Below, in pieces: positions 10,975 to 23,940 of a DNA stretch of 64,000 nucleotides. Position 1 is the stretch's first letter; each line of letters begins with the position of its first letter. Source of the DNA: Riptortus pedestris (Eukaryota > Arthropoda > Insecta > Hemiptera > Alydidae); the NCBI GenBank assembly GCA_019009955.1, contig CM032228.1, forward strand, positions 95,097,001-95,161,000, read 5' to 3'. The notes below the pieces were generated by a model, which had not been told where the DNA came from, did not search any database, and worked only from the letters and a program-made list of their open reading frames with translations. A program made the translations under genes and the position numbers.

Positions 10975-11750
10975 TTTAATTTAGAGCTAAGACTTAAAAC
11001 TTTAAGGAATACCACATAGGGTTGTTAAGAACAGCATGATATATTTGCATTTGAAAGAAATTTAATGAAAAATAGGAATCAGTATCCATATTATACTGAT
11101 ATAAGAGATTAAACTGTCGTCTTGCATGAAAAGTCACATTATCTTATTATTAGAGGTTACTGTAACCAATGTCTGTTGCTTTCACAATTTTAAACAGAAC
11201 GTCTTTCAAGGCCTTAGGGTGAAATAAGGAAAAAAAATATACTGAAGGAAAGACTCAGAAGGGGTAGAAAGAAAATATTAATTTTAGGAGGAAGAAGTGA
11301 CTCGGAGGGAACTGCTGCAAATTAATAATTAAACAGATAAAAGTTTGCCTTAGAGCGGAGACAAGAAGGGACCCATTATGCCTCTAGGTCTACCTTTTTT
11401 AACTTTTAAAGATTCGAAAATTTAATGATACTAAGAGACTTAGATACGGGTAAGTGAAGAAAAACCTAAATATGCCAGTAACTAAAACTTGCCATGACGT
11501 CTTTATTACATTTGAAATTAATTACCAGCAAATCTTGGCTTAGGAAGATTAAGGTGGATACAGGAAGAACGGCCACGGAAACTAAAGTTGATATAATTTT
11601 AATTGTATAGAATTTATGAAATCCTTGAAATAAGAATATATAATTTTCCCCCTGTAATGAATCTGTGAATTCATAATGAAATCAAAATTCTATTGGATCA
11701 TACTATTATAAAAAGGATATATCAATAATATTTATAGAATACTTACCTAT

Positions 11751-11753
<3 letters not shown>
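10975..11753. other. No recognisable gene
   Basis: AT-rich and without identifiable domains or repeat ends. Confidence 0.5.

Positions 11754-11793
<40 letters not shown>
11754..11793. repeat. (TA)n microsatellite
   Basis: About 40 bp of TA repeats. Confidence 0.97.
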
Positions 11794-11797
<4 letters not shown>

Positions 11798-12255
11798 ATT
11801 ATTAATAACATAAATACTTCTTAATCTCCGTGTATGTAATATGGGGAATACAATTTTACTAACACACTCACACCCAAATACATATAATTGTCCTCCTGAA
11901 GATCATATCAATAGGATTGGAATTCAGATCATATGAAAACACTCGCAATTGATGTCTCAAGCAATAGTATTATGTGGACATCTTGACAATATATTGTATT
12001 TGACAAAAATGTACATGGAAAAAGATTTTGTAAATAGGTAAATGAACAATGCTGCCGTGTTCCTGAAAAGTTGAAAAGGAATGAAATTGTGATTTTTCAT
12101 TTGAAGCCTTCCTTTTATCCTCACTTCGAGTTGAGCACAACATTTAAATGCTTTAAAAAATCTTCGCAATATGCATTAGACATTCCTAATCCTCTAACAT
12201 TGCAGGAAGAATAAAACATGCTGTCAAGAGTGTCCGACTTGATATTTAATATTTC
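11794..12255. other. No clear feature; may hold the 3' end of the adjacent LINE
   Basis: A 70-codon minus-strand open frame (11957-12169) has no recognised motif. It could be the decayed end of the minus-strand RT at 12.26 kb. Confidence 0.35.
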
Positions 12256-13270
12256 TTAGGCACAACTCATGACTACTTTGTCTATTATCTTCAAGAAGGA
12301 AGAATTGAGATCTTTAAAGGGTGTACATTGTTGGGGATATATTAGAACAGGCCATATATATTGGATCATGGCATTTATCATCTGGTCTGGCTTCAATAAG
12401 AACGACGACGATAATTTATTCTATTTTCCCACCAGGGTGTTCATAAGCTTGTCTTTATTCAAGCAGATTTCCTGGTGATGAGACTCCCAGGTATCGAATT
12501 CTTTCTACACCAATACTTCGAATTATTTGGCCATCCATAGTTCTTTGTTAGGTCGAAATTAGCTTCCCCGTTTCTATTTGTATCGCGAAATTTTTTTTAT
12601 TATTTACCTTTAATCCAATTTTTTTTATAAATTGTTAAGGATTAGCTCTAAGAGGTGTTCAGCCGATTTTTTGTCCTTACCTAGTAGAGCTATAACGTCG
12701 GCAAATCCGTAGTATTAAAAATTAGATAAATTTCCAATTAACCTATATCCAAAAGCATTAGTAATTCTAGGTTCACTTAATTTTGGAATATAAAATCGAT
12801 TTTCTTACTAAGGCTAGGCTCTATTCTATTTCTTTTAAGGAAATCGATAATTTGTTGCCTGTAAGAAGACCTTAGATACGTCCAGGAATACAATGCAACA
12901 CTATTCTAATTTGCTTCAAATTATGGATGCATACATTTATTAGAGAAGAGTTAACAAATGTTCCAGGACATGCAACAGTCCCTCTTTGATGATTAAAGAG
13001 CATATTGTTTCAATTTCTTGTCTATTGGTTTCCCAATTATACTCCTTGAATTCGAAAATATAGTTTTATCGGGCGAAAGTTTGGAACTTTATTTTTATTA
13101 CCAGCCTTAAAAATGAGAATTGTTCTTCCAAGTCAATATGTGACGGGGACTACGCTCCAATTCAATGTGTAATTCGCTTCACTGGATATTATTTAGTAAC
13201 AGTTTATGTCACGGATTGTCCTATCGCAGATTCCATCAGGCCCAGGAGCTGAATCCATAGTTATGCTTCT
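12256..13270 (-). mobile_element. Non-LTR reverse transcriptase relic (R2/R4-like)
   Basis: The minus strand opens with MDSAPGPDGICDRTIRDIN (13202-13258), the APGPDGI block that starts many non-LTR RT domains. It continues with LGRTILIFKAGNK and VPNFRPI (about 13040-13125), then QRGTVACPGTFVNSSLINVC (about 12920-12990), a degenerate YADD area with GLKVNNKKNFAIQIETGKLI (about 12555-12620), and RSIGVERIRYLGVS (about 12480-12530). The motif order is that of R2/R4-type elements, though clade assignment by eye is weak. Many stops. Its 5' edge meets a (TA)n tract. Confidence 0.75.
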
Positions 13271-13280
13271 AGTAGCTGTC

Positions 13281-13283
<3 letters not shown>

Positions 13284-13328
<45 letters not shown>
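13284..13328. repeat. (TA)n microsatellite
   Basis: About 45 bp of TA at the 5' boundary of the minus-strand RT relic. Confidence 0.97.
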
Positions 13329-13330
<2 letters not shown>

Positions 13331-13536
13331 TATATACTTAGATATATTTATAGGAGTTGTGTAAACCTTAAAGGGGGGACTAGAAGGTTAAAATAGAAAC
13401 ATCTTCTTTATTTAGAGTCGGACCGTAAAATGTAACAACGTGAATTGTAAAAATATATCTGGTTAACCATTTAATGCCCAACAATTGTAGCTCTAAAACC
13501 TTTTTTGCCCAATTTGAATATTATGAGAGTTATTTG

Positions 13537-13586
13537 ATGCTTGAATTTGTGGTTCAAGGACCCCCTTGAACCACAACTTCAAGCAT
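13537..13586. repeat. Long hairpin (about 22-bp stem)
   Basis: ATGCTTGAATTTGTGGTTCA and its complement TGAACCACAACTTCAAGCAT face each other across a loop of about 4 nt, with one mismatch in the arms. No T-run follows, so a bacterial-type terminator is not implied. Confidence 0.85.
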
Positions 13587-13589
13587 TAT

Positions 13590-15604
13590 TATTAGTGGAG
13601 AAACCGAATCTCGAACGTGGGAAATCTTAGTTTACGCAGCACTTTTGTCACGGAATTATTATTTCCATCTTATTTTTTTTTCTTTCATCACTCTCTGTCT
13701 TTCTACAGGGAGAGTCATAATGCATGGCAACTATTGTTGTAAGGATTTATTTAGTTGTTGTTTTTTAGTCTCTGGTCTACGATCTAATAATGATAAGCCT
13801 GAAGAAGACAGGTAGGGAGCTGCTCAAAATGAGATGCTCATTTATAACTATAGAACAGCTTTAACTCAAAACTTGAGCATGATTGAAAATCATAACTCTG
13901 AGTTATAGGTCAATTTTTTTTAGTACATTTTTATAAATTTCGAAGTAATATTTCTTTTAGAAATTAGTTATCATTTATAGACGACGGCTCAAACAATATT
14001 CGCTATAACTGGGTCAGCCAAATCAAGGACCTGTATTAAACTAAATGTCTTCAATATTTGGCTAAACCAAGATCCACATGCCCTCAGCTCTAATAGGCCA
14101 TAAATAAGGCTGACTACAGAGACAAACTATTGAATGATGATGCCAATAAAAAAAACATTATAAATTATAGTGCTTTATACAAAAACATTAATATAACAGC
14201 AGGAACAACTCAAGAATATTTGATCATTAATCTACCATTACTAATACACAAAGCTGAAAAACTGAAATATAAGTTAAGGACATCGAGTAATTACAGATTA
14301 AAATTTACAATTAAAAACATAATAAATTTCATTGGCCCTAGAAGTATCGTGAGGCAATTGCGCATCTACTATAATCAATTTGTAGTCTTCTTTGGTCTTT
14401 AAGAGCAACCACAAAGCGGTAGATTTCCATTTGACCTCCCACCAATCAGTCCAAAAGCCCTGAGATAATTAAGAATATTTCCCCGTAGAATTTCACATTA
14501 GACATTCTTGGTAGGACACTCGCAGAGGAACAAACTTATGCTCTCTAGAGCTGTTTGCAGGTACTCTAAAAGTTCACTCCGTCCCGTTTGCAGTTGGTCT
14601 GAACGTAGTGGACCCGCGTAACAATTGATTTCCGGTCTAGGGCAGAGGCCAACGGTGCTAAATTAAAGCGATTCTGATTAGGCGAGCTGGGTTGCGATCG
14701 CTGAAAGGAGGTTGCGAAAAGTAGGACTAAACGGTAAACGCAAGCTCCCCACTGTTCAGGTTGGTGACTACACTGTGTCAAGACAAAACTTTATTGTTCC
14801 GTCTCTCCATCGAAACCGCCAGCGCTCCACTACGACATTAACCAACTAAATGACATGCATTTTAAAAAAAGGAAGTTAAGCTGCCGTTAAATAATTGGTT
14901 TCGAGTATGCTTTTGATTTACTGACTTATATAAGCTATTAATTGTTAATGGTTTAACAGTAATTAAATGAAACGCTGTTATAATTAATTATAGAGTACTT
15001 TTTTAATTGGTGTACTGGGAAATTTTATTTAGCAATTTTAAGCCAAGATGACTTTCTCTCAGATTGACTACGTTATGAAATAGTGTAAACCACCACAGAT
15101 AAGAGTAGAGCTAAAGTTGAAGCTATAAAGCAAGAACTAGATAATGAAGAAGTGAAGTGGAGCGTGTCAGGAAATCAGGGATACGCGAAGCCGATAGGAT
15201 CCAGAGGGGGAAACATCTTCGGAATTCTGATGAGGTTGGCTCAGTTACATACCTAAATCATGCCAATTCAGAATTATTTCAATCTAGGGTACAGCCTCTG
15301 AAAATTCAATTAACACCGAACTACGTAACTAATATTACTATGTAATTGGTCTTAATTATGGACGACGGAGAAAATTCTAATTACTTCCGTGGGGTGGCAC
15401 GTATGCTTGATGGGATGTGCCTTAACTTCCTGTTTAATAAATATAATTTTAATTATTCTCTTCTTCCTCTGTAAAATACTGGTTTATATACTCCAGAGCA
15501 GCTAAAATTTCCAGAAAAATGAAAAATTATAAAGATTCATAGCTGTGTTAATTATTATAACTAACAAATGAAGCTTAGTTAAACATTTCTAAATGTGGTG
15601 AATG
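13590..15604. other. No recognisable gene
   Basis: A 90-codon plus-strand open frame (14130-14402) starts with ATG and is unusually clean for this window, but matches no family I know. A GC-richer patch at about 14560-14830 is also unassigned. Confidence 0.4.
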
Positions 15605-15700
15605 GAGGAGGTTCTTCAAGAAATAGGAAAAACTTCCTTCACAATAATTTATTCAACAACGCAGCGTGCATTCGTTGACTCAAGTCGCCGTCTTCAGAAC
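15605..15700 (-). mobile_element. Penelope/LINE-type 3' tail with CTGAAGA...CGAA motif
   Basis: The minus strand reads CTGAAGACGG (15688-15697), then GACT-TG-AGTC, then CGAA (15671-15674), then GTTGTTGAATAAA. The same order of motifs (CTGAnGA, small stem, CGAA or GAAA, AATAAA) recurs at 34.2 and 58.3 kb. Confidence 0.5.
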
Positions 15701-15983
15701 TAAGAAATGAAAAGAAATATACTAAAAAAAATGTTTTTAGAGTGAACATATTTGTTATTTTACATTCATATTCTCATGCCTAAAATATAATCTGGTTGAT
15801 TGTTTTTGTTTTGGATAGTTTTATTGTTGTATGTGATATATTGTTGTGTGATAGCTTAATGTTTAGTTAATGTATTTTAAAGAGATGCCTTACTTAAGTA
15901 TATTAAGTTAATCTGGCTAAATTATCAAATTCATATTTGATATATAATACACTTGATGACAAACACAGACACACTCTCTCTCT

Positions 15984-16141
<158 letters not shown>

Positions 16142-16511
16142 ATAGTTACACTCATAACATGGACTGGACGATGAGATGAATGCTGACAAAATGTCGAAAA
16201 CCTCAGCACTTCCTCTACGACTTACAAGAACTATTGAATCAGTAAATATAAATAATTTATATATAAAAACTATGAACAGACACTCTCAAGGATGACATTA
16301 ACGACAAACATATCGCAAACCATGCTATATGTAAAACCAAATAAATAAAAAATAATCTGTCTCAGCAGATAACACACTCAGCTTTTAAATATATTACGGT
16401 TATGAAAGATGGAATTGTTTCATAATTCTAAAAATCTAATATACAGAGACTAAAATAACGAACATCTCATTTCAATAAAAAATAACTTTGTCCTTTGGAA
16501 ACATGTATTAA

Positions 16512-17247
16512 AGTCCGCCACGAAGGAATTGCGTAAACTAAGCACATTCCAATGTGATGGTCACATGTGGGTCATGCACGATACATTCTTTATTTATAAA
16601 TACAAGTTCAATTTTTAGAAGTGGGGGTTTACTGAAGGCTGAAAACAAGAAAGTATATGTAATTTCTCTCTTAATATTTGAGTTAAGAAAAAAATGTATA
16701 TAACAAAATTTTATAGCATCAATAGTTTAACAAGATTGTGTCTATAACATTTGTCGAACCATCTTATAGTAACCGAGATAGTTTACACTTTTGAATACCC
16801 CCCCCGCCCCCCCATCATTGTTGGTCCGATCTCAGCCATTAACGAATGTGGTATTTGCATGTATCTCACAAACGTATTTACATGTGTCTCACAAAGTAAA
16901 AAGTTCCATGAAAACAATATTCTGTATTTAACCTTGAAATGAAATGATCAAAACTTTTTAATATGGCATGAGTAGGATGAGTAGTGGTTTATTAAAGGCC
17001 GAAAACTAAAACATGCAAATATCTCGATTGATATTCAAGATAGAGAAAAATATAACAACATTTATAGGAGCTTTTATTTACAATAATATTAGTTATAAAC
17101 CAGTTTTGGACCCTAGACCCCTCTCTCCCATTGTTAGGGTTTCAGCTATTAAAGAAATTTTCAATAATGAGTTTTGGGTTTACATAAAAGTTTAAATCGA
17201 GTTAGGCCATGATAAATAGTTGCATATACACTTAAGGGAAATCTGCT
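16512..17247 (-). mobile_element. AGCAGATTTCCC-family element, copy C
   Basis: The minus strand begins AGCAGATTTCCCTTAAGTG (17229-17247) and ends GTGCTTAGTTTACGC plus hairpin remnants and GGCGGACTTT (16512-16530). Two internal blocks containing the GTTTACTGAAGGC-type motif (16625 and 16985) suggest a nested or tandem copy. A C-run on the plus strand (16798-16813) corresponds to the family's G-run. Confidence 0.75.
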
Positions 17248-17679
17248 GAGAACACAGAGCATGTTCAGAGCACTATCTGCATCTTTAGTACTTGGTGACA
17301 CAAAAGAAGCCAACGTTATAAAAATGCCCAACATGGATCAAATATACTGTTATTCATCCCTTGGAACAATGACGGAACTGCGAAAATTCAGTAAAATTAG
17401 AAAAACAGTGATAATTGTCACAATGACTTGAATAATCAAAATAAAACACGTTTTACGAATAATTTATATCTGGGCCAACTTATTCCATAGCAAAACATTT
17501 GAAAATTATTCCTTCTTACATTCATACGTCATTTCTTTCAATTAAACAAGTCATTCTGCCAATTACGATTTGGTCCCTAATTTTACTTAAATTTAGGATT
17601 AATTTATTGTTTCTCCGGACGATATATTGAAACTCCAAAATAAACCAATATATAATTTAATTTTAACTAAAATATATCG
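17248..17679. other. No recognisable gene
   Basis: AT-rich, nothing identified. Confidence 0.5.
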
Positions 17680-17905
17680 GTCGCTCATGTTAGCCATGCG
17701 AGTTAAAGCGTAGATTTTAATCTCACATGGTAAACCTAGAGTGGTGAGTTCGATTCCCGCCTGGGCAAAAGTATTTATTTAGTGACGGAATTCATTAAAT
17801 AAAATACTTAGTCCCACCCTAACACGAAAAGGGTGGCTACCTGTGAATAACCCGTTCCAATTAGTCTTTGTTGCAAGAAGTGAAGGTTAATAAATAATTT
17901 TATTT
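17680..17905 (+). mobile_element. tRNA-derived SINE, copy 1
   Basis: A tRNA-like head is followed by the body. RNA polymerase III box B is clear (GAGTTCGATTCCCGCC, 17746-17761). Box A is degraded (GTTAGCCATGCGAG). The body includes TTTAGTGACGGAATTCATTA and AAAGGGTGGCTACCTGTGAA, then AACCCGTTCCAATTAG, ending in an AATAAATAA tail. It aligns along its length with the minus-strand copy at 37.5-37.7 kb. Confidence 0.85.
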
Positions 17906-18680
17906 AAAATATATCAGTTCATCATAGATGAAAGTCCCTAATAAATAACGGGATGTCATAAGATATAAACGTGAAAAATTAAGTAGTACTTGAAGCTTTT
18001 GTTTTCATTATTAATGCCAGTGATAAAAAACGTTTGTCAATTTAATAATTACATTTTTTTTATCACTTGCTTTCCTACTGAAGAAACGACAGCAACGATA
18101 ATAATTATAACCTTCATATTTTCATAGCTGAAGCCACGACTTTTATCTAGTGGCAATTACCTTAAGTTGTACAGCGAGGTAGATATTTAAATGAAGTAGA
18201 GGTAATTTGTAGGTAAGTAGCTCTTTGTCTAGAGTAGATTCGAAGAGAGGGGCATAAATAAAAGAGAATAGCCCCCGGGAGGGAAGATAACAATGTCGAT
18301 ATCCCAACGATGCTTGCACATCACAGTCCCTTACATTTCTTCCTGCTTTTAAGCACAGCGTATATCAACTAGTTGCTACAACACTTATATGTTATGTATT
18401 GCATTTATGTATTTTTCGAGATTGAGAACCTGATATATACGATAAATGTATAAGGAGATACTTAATCCATATTGATTTGGAAGTTTAAAGTAAATGTTGC
18501 AACAATTTTATAATTACTTGATCCTAGCTTTTTGCCAAGATTTGTATCGCTCTACGTGTAGTTGGTAGAATCTTTAGAACAATTAGCAAACTTTCGTTAT
18601 GGGAAATTAGCAATTCAGGTTGTAGTTGAAACTTTCTTCAAATGACCACTTGCTTTATCTAACAATCGGAATGAGGTGCT

Positions 18681-18681
<1 letters not shown>
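17906..18681. other. No recognisable gene
   Basis: AT-rich. A TATA-like ATAAATAAAAG near 18258 has no supporting gene context. Confidence 0.45.

Positions 18682-18751
<70 letters not shown>
18682..18751. repeat. (CA)n microsatellite
   Basis: About 70 bp of CA repeats. Confidence 0.97.
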
Positions 18752-18754
<3 letters not shown>

Positions 18755-18756
18755 TG

Positions 18757-18782
18757 CCATTTTCCTAAAGGAAAATCTGCTA
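18757..18782 (-). mobile_element. AGCAGATTTCCC-family terminus, copy D
   Basis: On the minus strand AGCAGATTTTCCTTTAGGAA reproduces the family's palindromic 5' end. It abuts the (CA)n tract and nothing else of the element remains. Confidence 0.4.
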
Positions 18783-19299
18783 CAAGATTTGTAAATAACG
18801 TTAATGAATATTAATTAGTCTAGACAAATAATCAATCGGTATTTGCCCTTCATCATACTTTATTTCGGAATTCAGAAACTTTTTTTTGAAATTCGAACAA
18901 GGGACTTTTAGTAGAATCTAATGTCGTCACGGACGAGACCTGTGCTAGATTTTGAATGTGAGTAAACGCTGTCGGGTTGAAGGTTGCTCGACTTGATCAG
19001 CAGTTTTAAAGAGCTCTCAAGCTGCTGAGGATAAAGGGATTCTGCGCCCCTTAATGTACACCCACTTTCCAGACATAGTAAGTTCATTAGCATCCTCAGT
19101 GTTAGTTGAAGTGGGATGCTGGAGTGCTTCTGAGTATGGAAAGGATACTCAGGGTTTGAGAACCTTTTAAGCTCTAGTTCTTAATAATATAATTATAATT
19201 TTCAGTTTAACCTATCACAATTTAAGATGTACAAAATCTGTTTCTTGTATAACAACACATTTATTTATTTAAATAAGTTCCGCAACGCAGGTGATTTAC
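18783..19299. other. No recognisable gene
   Basis: A moderately GC-rich patch (18900-19130) has no recognised domain on either strand. Confidence 0.45.
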
Positions 19300-19800
19300 T
19301 CATTATTAAAGTGTCATTAAAAAAGCGAAACGCAAAAAAAAACAAAAAAAAACAAACAACAACAAACGGAAAAAGAGCGAACTATGGCAACGGTGATTTT
19401 TGAAACGGGTTATTGGCGTGCCAGGGTCATATATGAAGCAAACGATATTGTACGATATGGAAACATCAGGGTAATGAACATAATATAAATGAAAATGTAA
19501 CTATAGAAAAGGAGGGGGGAGAAAAATTAAATAAATAAAAAAATAAGGAAAAGGGATAACCAAAAAAAATAAATAGGAAATAATTAAAATTAAAATGTAT
19601 ACACCCTGTTAATGTAGGAAATAAGTGAAGAGTGGTGTGTAGAAAGTGTAGATTATAGTGTGTTATATATGTTGATGTCTTTTAGATGTTTAATGACTAT
19701 GATTAGAGTCCATGTAATCACTGTTATAGGTCAAAAGTTCCTGTAAGTCATGAGGAAGGTCTAAATTGTCTCTTCGTCGTCAGTCTAACTTTAACTGTTC
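19300..19800 (-). mobile_element. LINE 3' end, second copy
   Basis: Direct repeat of about 2525-2930. It shares CAGGGTAATGAACATAATAT, ATTACTGTTAT/ATCACTGTTAT and GTTCCTGTAAGTCATG, plus the neighbouring A/C-rich run. By alignment it carries the extreme C-terminus and 3' UTR of the LINE at 2.5-3.3 kb, 5'-truncated. Confidence 0.75.
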
Positions 19801-22254
19801 AACACATATTGACTAACAACACATTTAACAATTCTTAAGATCAAGAGTAAATTTTATTATGACCTCTGAGCTCTATAACTATTTATTACGTAGGCTTTAC
19901 AATAAAGACTGTTTACTAACAATGGCTGTAATTATGGCCAATCGACCATCTATGGGTCTAATTGCCCAATAATTGATGAGCAGCAAATTTGTTTTTTACT
20001 TTATTTTATTGTGAAGGGTTTCACTGTTGCATCAGTAGGGTGAAAGCTGTTGAAAATCATTTTTAATTGATTTGGAAGAAGTAGCCTTCTTAATAAACTA
20101 CTGTTAATTCATATTGACTGAGAGCATCAAAATCTCATGCTCCTGTGTTCTTGATCTGTGCAACTAGATATGAAAAGGAATATGTGGTCTTGGGGAAAGG
20201 GGGGGGGTGATAATACCCGAATTATGAAAGATTAGTCATAATGATAAGTTGACCTAATCTCATTAATGATGAGAAGTCTAATTTGAATCAGTATATCTCA
20301 ATGAGGCATTTTGCCAGTATGGTGGTTAGTAATATACTGAAAGGATTGCTTTCAAGCTAAGCTGATAGGAGAGCGTCCCTGACAGAGATGGATAGACTAT
20401 CAATGCTGATGCCAACACTCTCCTAATCACAAAGTCGTAGGGGACCATTGCACAGAACAACGACCTCTGCAGACAGCCAGTAACTAGTTGTGGCAAAGAC
20501 CTGATTATAATTGCCATGATATATTCCATAACTATGACTGGCTTTCGTTAAATAAATCCCCAATTTATTTAATTCAAAATTCAAACTGTATATGGTGAAT
20601 TTCCATCACAATTAGAAATGCTTTCATAGCACAATTGTGATGGAGTTACGAGGTTTTCTTATTAGGACGGTGGTACAATTTATGGGTAGAAAGCAAAATG
20701 CTCAATTTTAGAAACAGACTCTAATTCATTTTTTAATAAAGAATTCCTGCAACACTACAAAAATTTGAAGATTGATTTTTTTAATTATACAGATCGTATG
20801 ACAATGTGTTGAGTGCTGAAAAAAATAAGACGGTAACTTCAACAGGCAACGCTGCGCCGAAAAAGGTCCCACATGCTGGGATACCGTAAACTAACCAGAT
20901 TTTCTACGACCTGAAATGGCACAGATGAAATAATCTCAGCTCCTATTTTATATTTCACCCTAGAAAGATTTCTGCTAACATTCTGAAAGCGTAAAACATC
21001 AAACCTTTTCTAATATCCGAGTATTCGTAAAAAACGTAAACCCAAAAAACTTCAATACGTATCATTAGGAAGCCTAGGGACAAACTAACAAAAACATTTT
21101 ATACTTCATCGACGAAGCCTGCCTTGCGGAAAGATGTCTCTCTCCGCCATGGGCTGCCTGAAGGTATAAAGTACTTTGAATGAAAAATATTATAACATTT
21201 TCAGATTCAACGCATAAGCCATTCACAATTGTATGGCGTATCTATTTCCCAAATCAATCTTTCTCTAGTTCCATTTATTCGAATAACAAACTGGATTTTC
21301 ATAAACAACTTAAATTCTAGTTCGGTAAAGATCAAGAAACCGCCATCTAAAAAGTTGTCCACTAGGCCATTTTCACCTATAACTCAAAACCATAATAAGT
21401 GGTTAACTCATGACATAAAGCCTTATTGCCTAAAAGATTAGGAAGATACACTTTCAAAAGATACCGCAGAAAAAAATAGCGGATAGTAGATGAAATACCT
21501 ACGTAGATGAAAATAACTTGTGACACGGAGCCTTAAATCAAAACCGAAAATACGGTTAAATATTACTACGACAATTGGAGATTATAATATAACTTTTCAA
21601 AGAGGCTGTATAAGTATTTGTTACAATTGTTATAGCTATACAGCACGCTTATAGCCTACAATAGACAGGATGCATTCTTTCTCGCTCGTTAGACATGCTC
21701 ACCCTTCGCGTGCCTCAGTATAAGTTGTGGATCTATAAATATATTTTTGAGAGATGGCGAATGAAGGAAAGAATGGAGCAAATAAGCAGGGGCCTGTTGA
21801 CTGTAAATATTTACTCGGTGTTTCGGTATGAGAAGAGAAGGGAAGTAAAAGAGACAGGATACAGAACACTACTGGCTCCATATCACTGACGATTCGTCTC
21901 TCTCAGGGTTCGACTTAGCTCAGATTAATATAGAAAAACTGGAGAGGTCTATTCTTGATAGAAAACAATACTCACTTTTGTCGATTAAATTTGTTATTGG
22001 CTTTCATTTTAGAGAGATAATTATTGTTTCTAGGTTTTTGAGTGAGAGTAGTTTTCCTAACACACCCTGTAATATACTGGTTCATCAACCACTGTCTTAA
22101 CTTTGGCAATGTTTCAAAATATTATCATTAGATAAGTAAGTACACTTATCGTCACGGATTTCAAACAGCATTAAGATTCCGTTATTGGCAATAATACTAC
22201 CCCTGAAGTTGAATATATTTTTTATGAACTACTTCAAAGAAATGTGCAAGGGCA
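19801..22254. other. Mostly unassigned; possible LINE linker at 21.3-21.5 kb
   Basis: KWLTHDIKPYCLKD (about 21396-21437) resembles the KPWIT..IK..I..RD segment between endonuclease and RT in LINEs, but the support is weak. The rest shows no domain. Confidence 0.35.
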
Positions 22255-22720
22255 ATGCAATGATTCAGAGAAAGAAACATTACGTCTTGCTGGTGCTGCG
22301 TATACTAAGCGTATTTCCCACATTCTAGTATTTCTCCTGTTGAATCCTTTTTAAAAAAGGGGGATAAACAGAAAAAGAAGAAAATTACAGACCAATATCC
22401 CTTCAACCGGTGTTATTGAAATCATTATCTTTAATCAACTAATGGAAATCATGAAGTCCTCGCACTCCAGCAATACAGCTTCCTTGGAAAATGTGTCTAT
22501 TTCTTCAGCAACATATAATTTTTGGAGGACATAATTCATTGTTTGGATAGAAATCTCAGCGTAATCTGGTCTATTTAGAAAAAAAAATTATTCTAGATTC
22601 ATAGATCACATTCTTCGGATGCACCATCTATGAATAATCGAGACGTTTTACCAGATTTCATGATAACAATTTTAGCATTGCTGTAGAAAAAATCATAGAC
22701 TTATTTGCCCTTGTTGAATT
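22255..22720 (+). mobile_element. LINE reverse transcriptase fragment, decayed
   Basis: NPFLKKGDKQKKKK with ITDQYPFN (about 22328-22410) matches the PVFKKGDk..NYRPI block. In another frame NFLEDIIHCLDRNLSVIWSI (about 22510-22575) matches the FLE.I...LD.....G.F.DLSKAFD approach to motif A, which is itself lost. Stops and frame changes are frequent. Confidence 0.65.
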
Positions 22721-23940
22721 TCTAAGTAAGAAACTAAAATCACTTTGATTTTTATGTGTTATGAGATAACATTTAATTGAAACTGCATTAATAATGCACT
22801 ATGGTTGTTTTCATTACCGGTTTTGCATTATGCATTGAGGTAACTTTGATATTAAAATTCCAGAAGTGGCCAATAAGGTTTATTTTCAAAAGAATGTTGA
22901 GACTCTAATCGGCTCCTCATTAAGGACTCTAAAATGTCTTTTCCTTCAATATATTTGTGACAAACAATACTATTTGTGAAACAAAACATGAAATTATTTG
23001 CTAAAGTAATATAATAAACATCCATACATTGTACTGTACAGAAATTCTGTACTGACAACAACGTTAGCGAACCTGAAAATTCAAAAAATACTGAAACATT
23101 GTGTGCAAGTAGAGTTGTTCATTAGTAACACAAAACTATTTTTTGTTTGAGCGGAATTACGATTTGAAGGTGTAAACTCTCCTCTTGACAAAAATTGGTT
23201 TTTATATTTCTGAGCGAATATTTTTAACATGGTAATAGTTATAAAAAAAGTTTCAAATGATAGTTTTATTGGTTTTAATGCACTTTAAAACTGTGCAGTC
23301 AGATTTGTTTTATATCTACTACCATTTTAAAATTAGCTCAGAAATCTAGAAAAATGTTTTTTTTTTTGGTTTCTCGTGGCTTCAAATCAAAGAAAATATT
23401 GAAAGGTTTGAAGTCAATGTTATTAGCCCAAGATGGGTTACTGACGACAAACATTTTAAACGCAATCTTCTGAGAAGTAAGGTGGTTTACAGGAGCTAAA
23501 AATAAAAAATAAAATCACATTTCTGCGAACGTGCTAGAGATACAGAACATTTGTGTAGAACCTTTCTTGTTTATCATAAAAATACCTATAAACGATGTTC
23601 TATGTCATTTCGATCAGTTCTATCGGAACGGAGATTCCGTAAATACCTTTTAAATGATAATTGTTTTTAAATGAATTGCAATCAAAAACTTTTAATTTGT
23701 TTGAGAATAAATTATCAGAAGAGACTTCTGTTTGTCATGAATTTTATGAATATCGTTTCTATTATATGGCTCAATAATTGATAATTACTTTTCAGTAGTT
23801 TTCGTATTTTTAATTCCAGCTTTCTGATCAATTGAGTTAATGTCTTCTTTGTAAACATAATTAGTTTCTTCTGAACTTGCATTAGAAGATTTATTTCTAA
23901 ACAATCTATAAGACGGATTCACTTGGTTAATATTCGATTT

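Noticed and set aside
17683..17765. A genuine tRNA gene
   Set aside because: Box B is good, but box A and the acceptor stem do not pair, the sequence continues into a repeat body with an AATAA tail, and several relatives exist. It is a tRNA-derived SINE.
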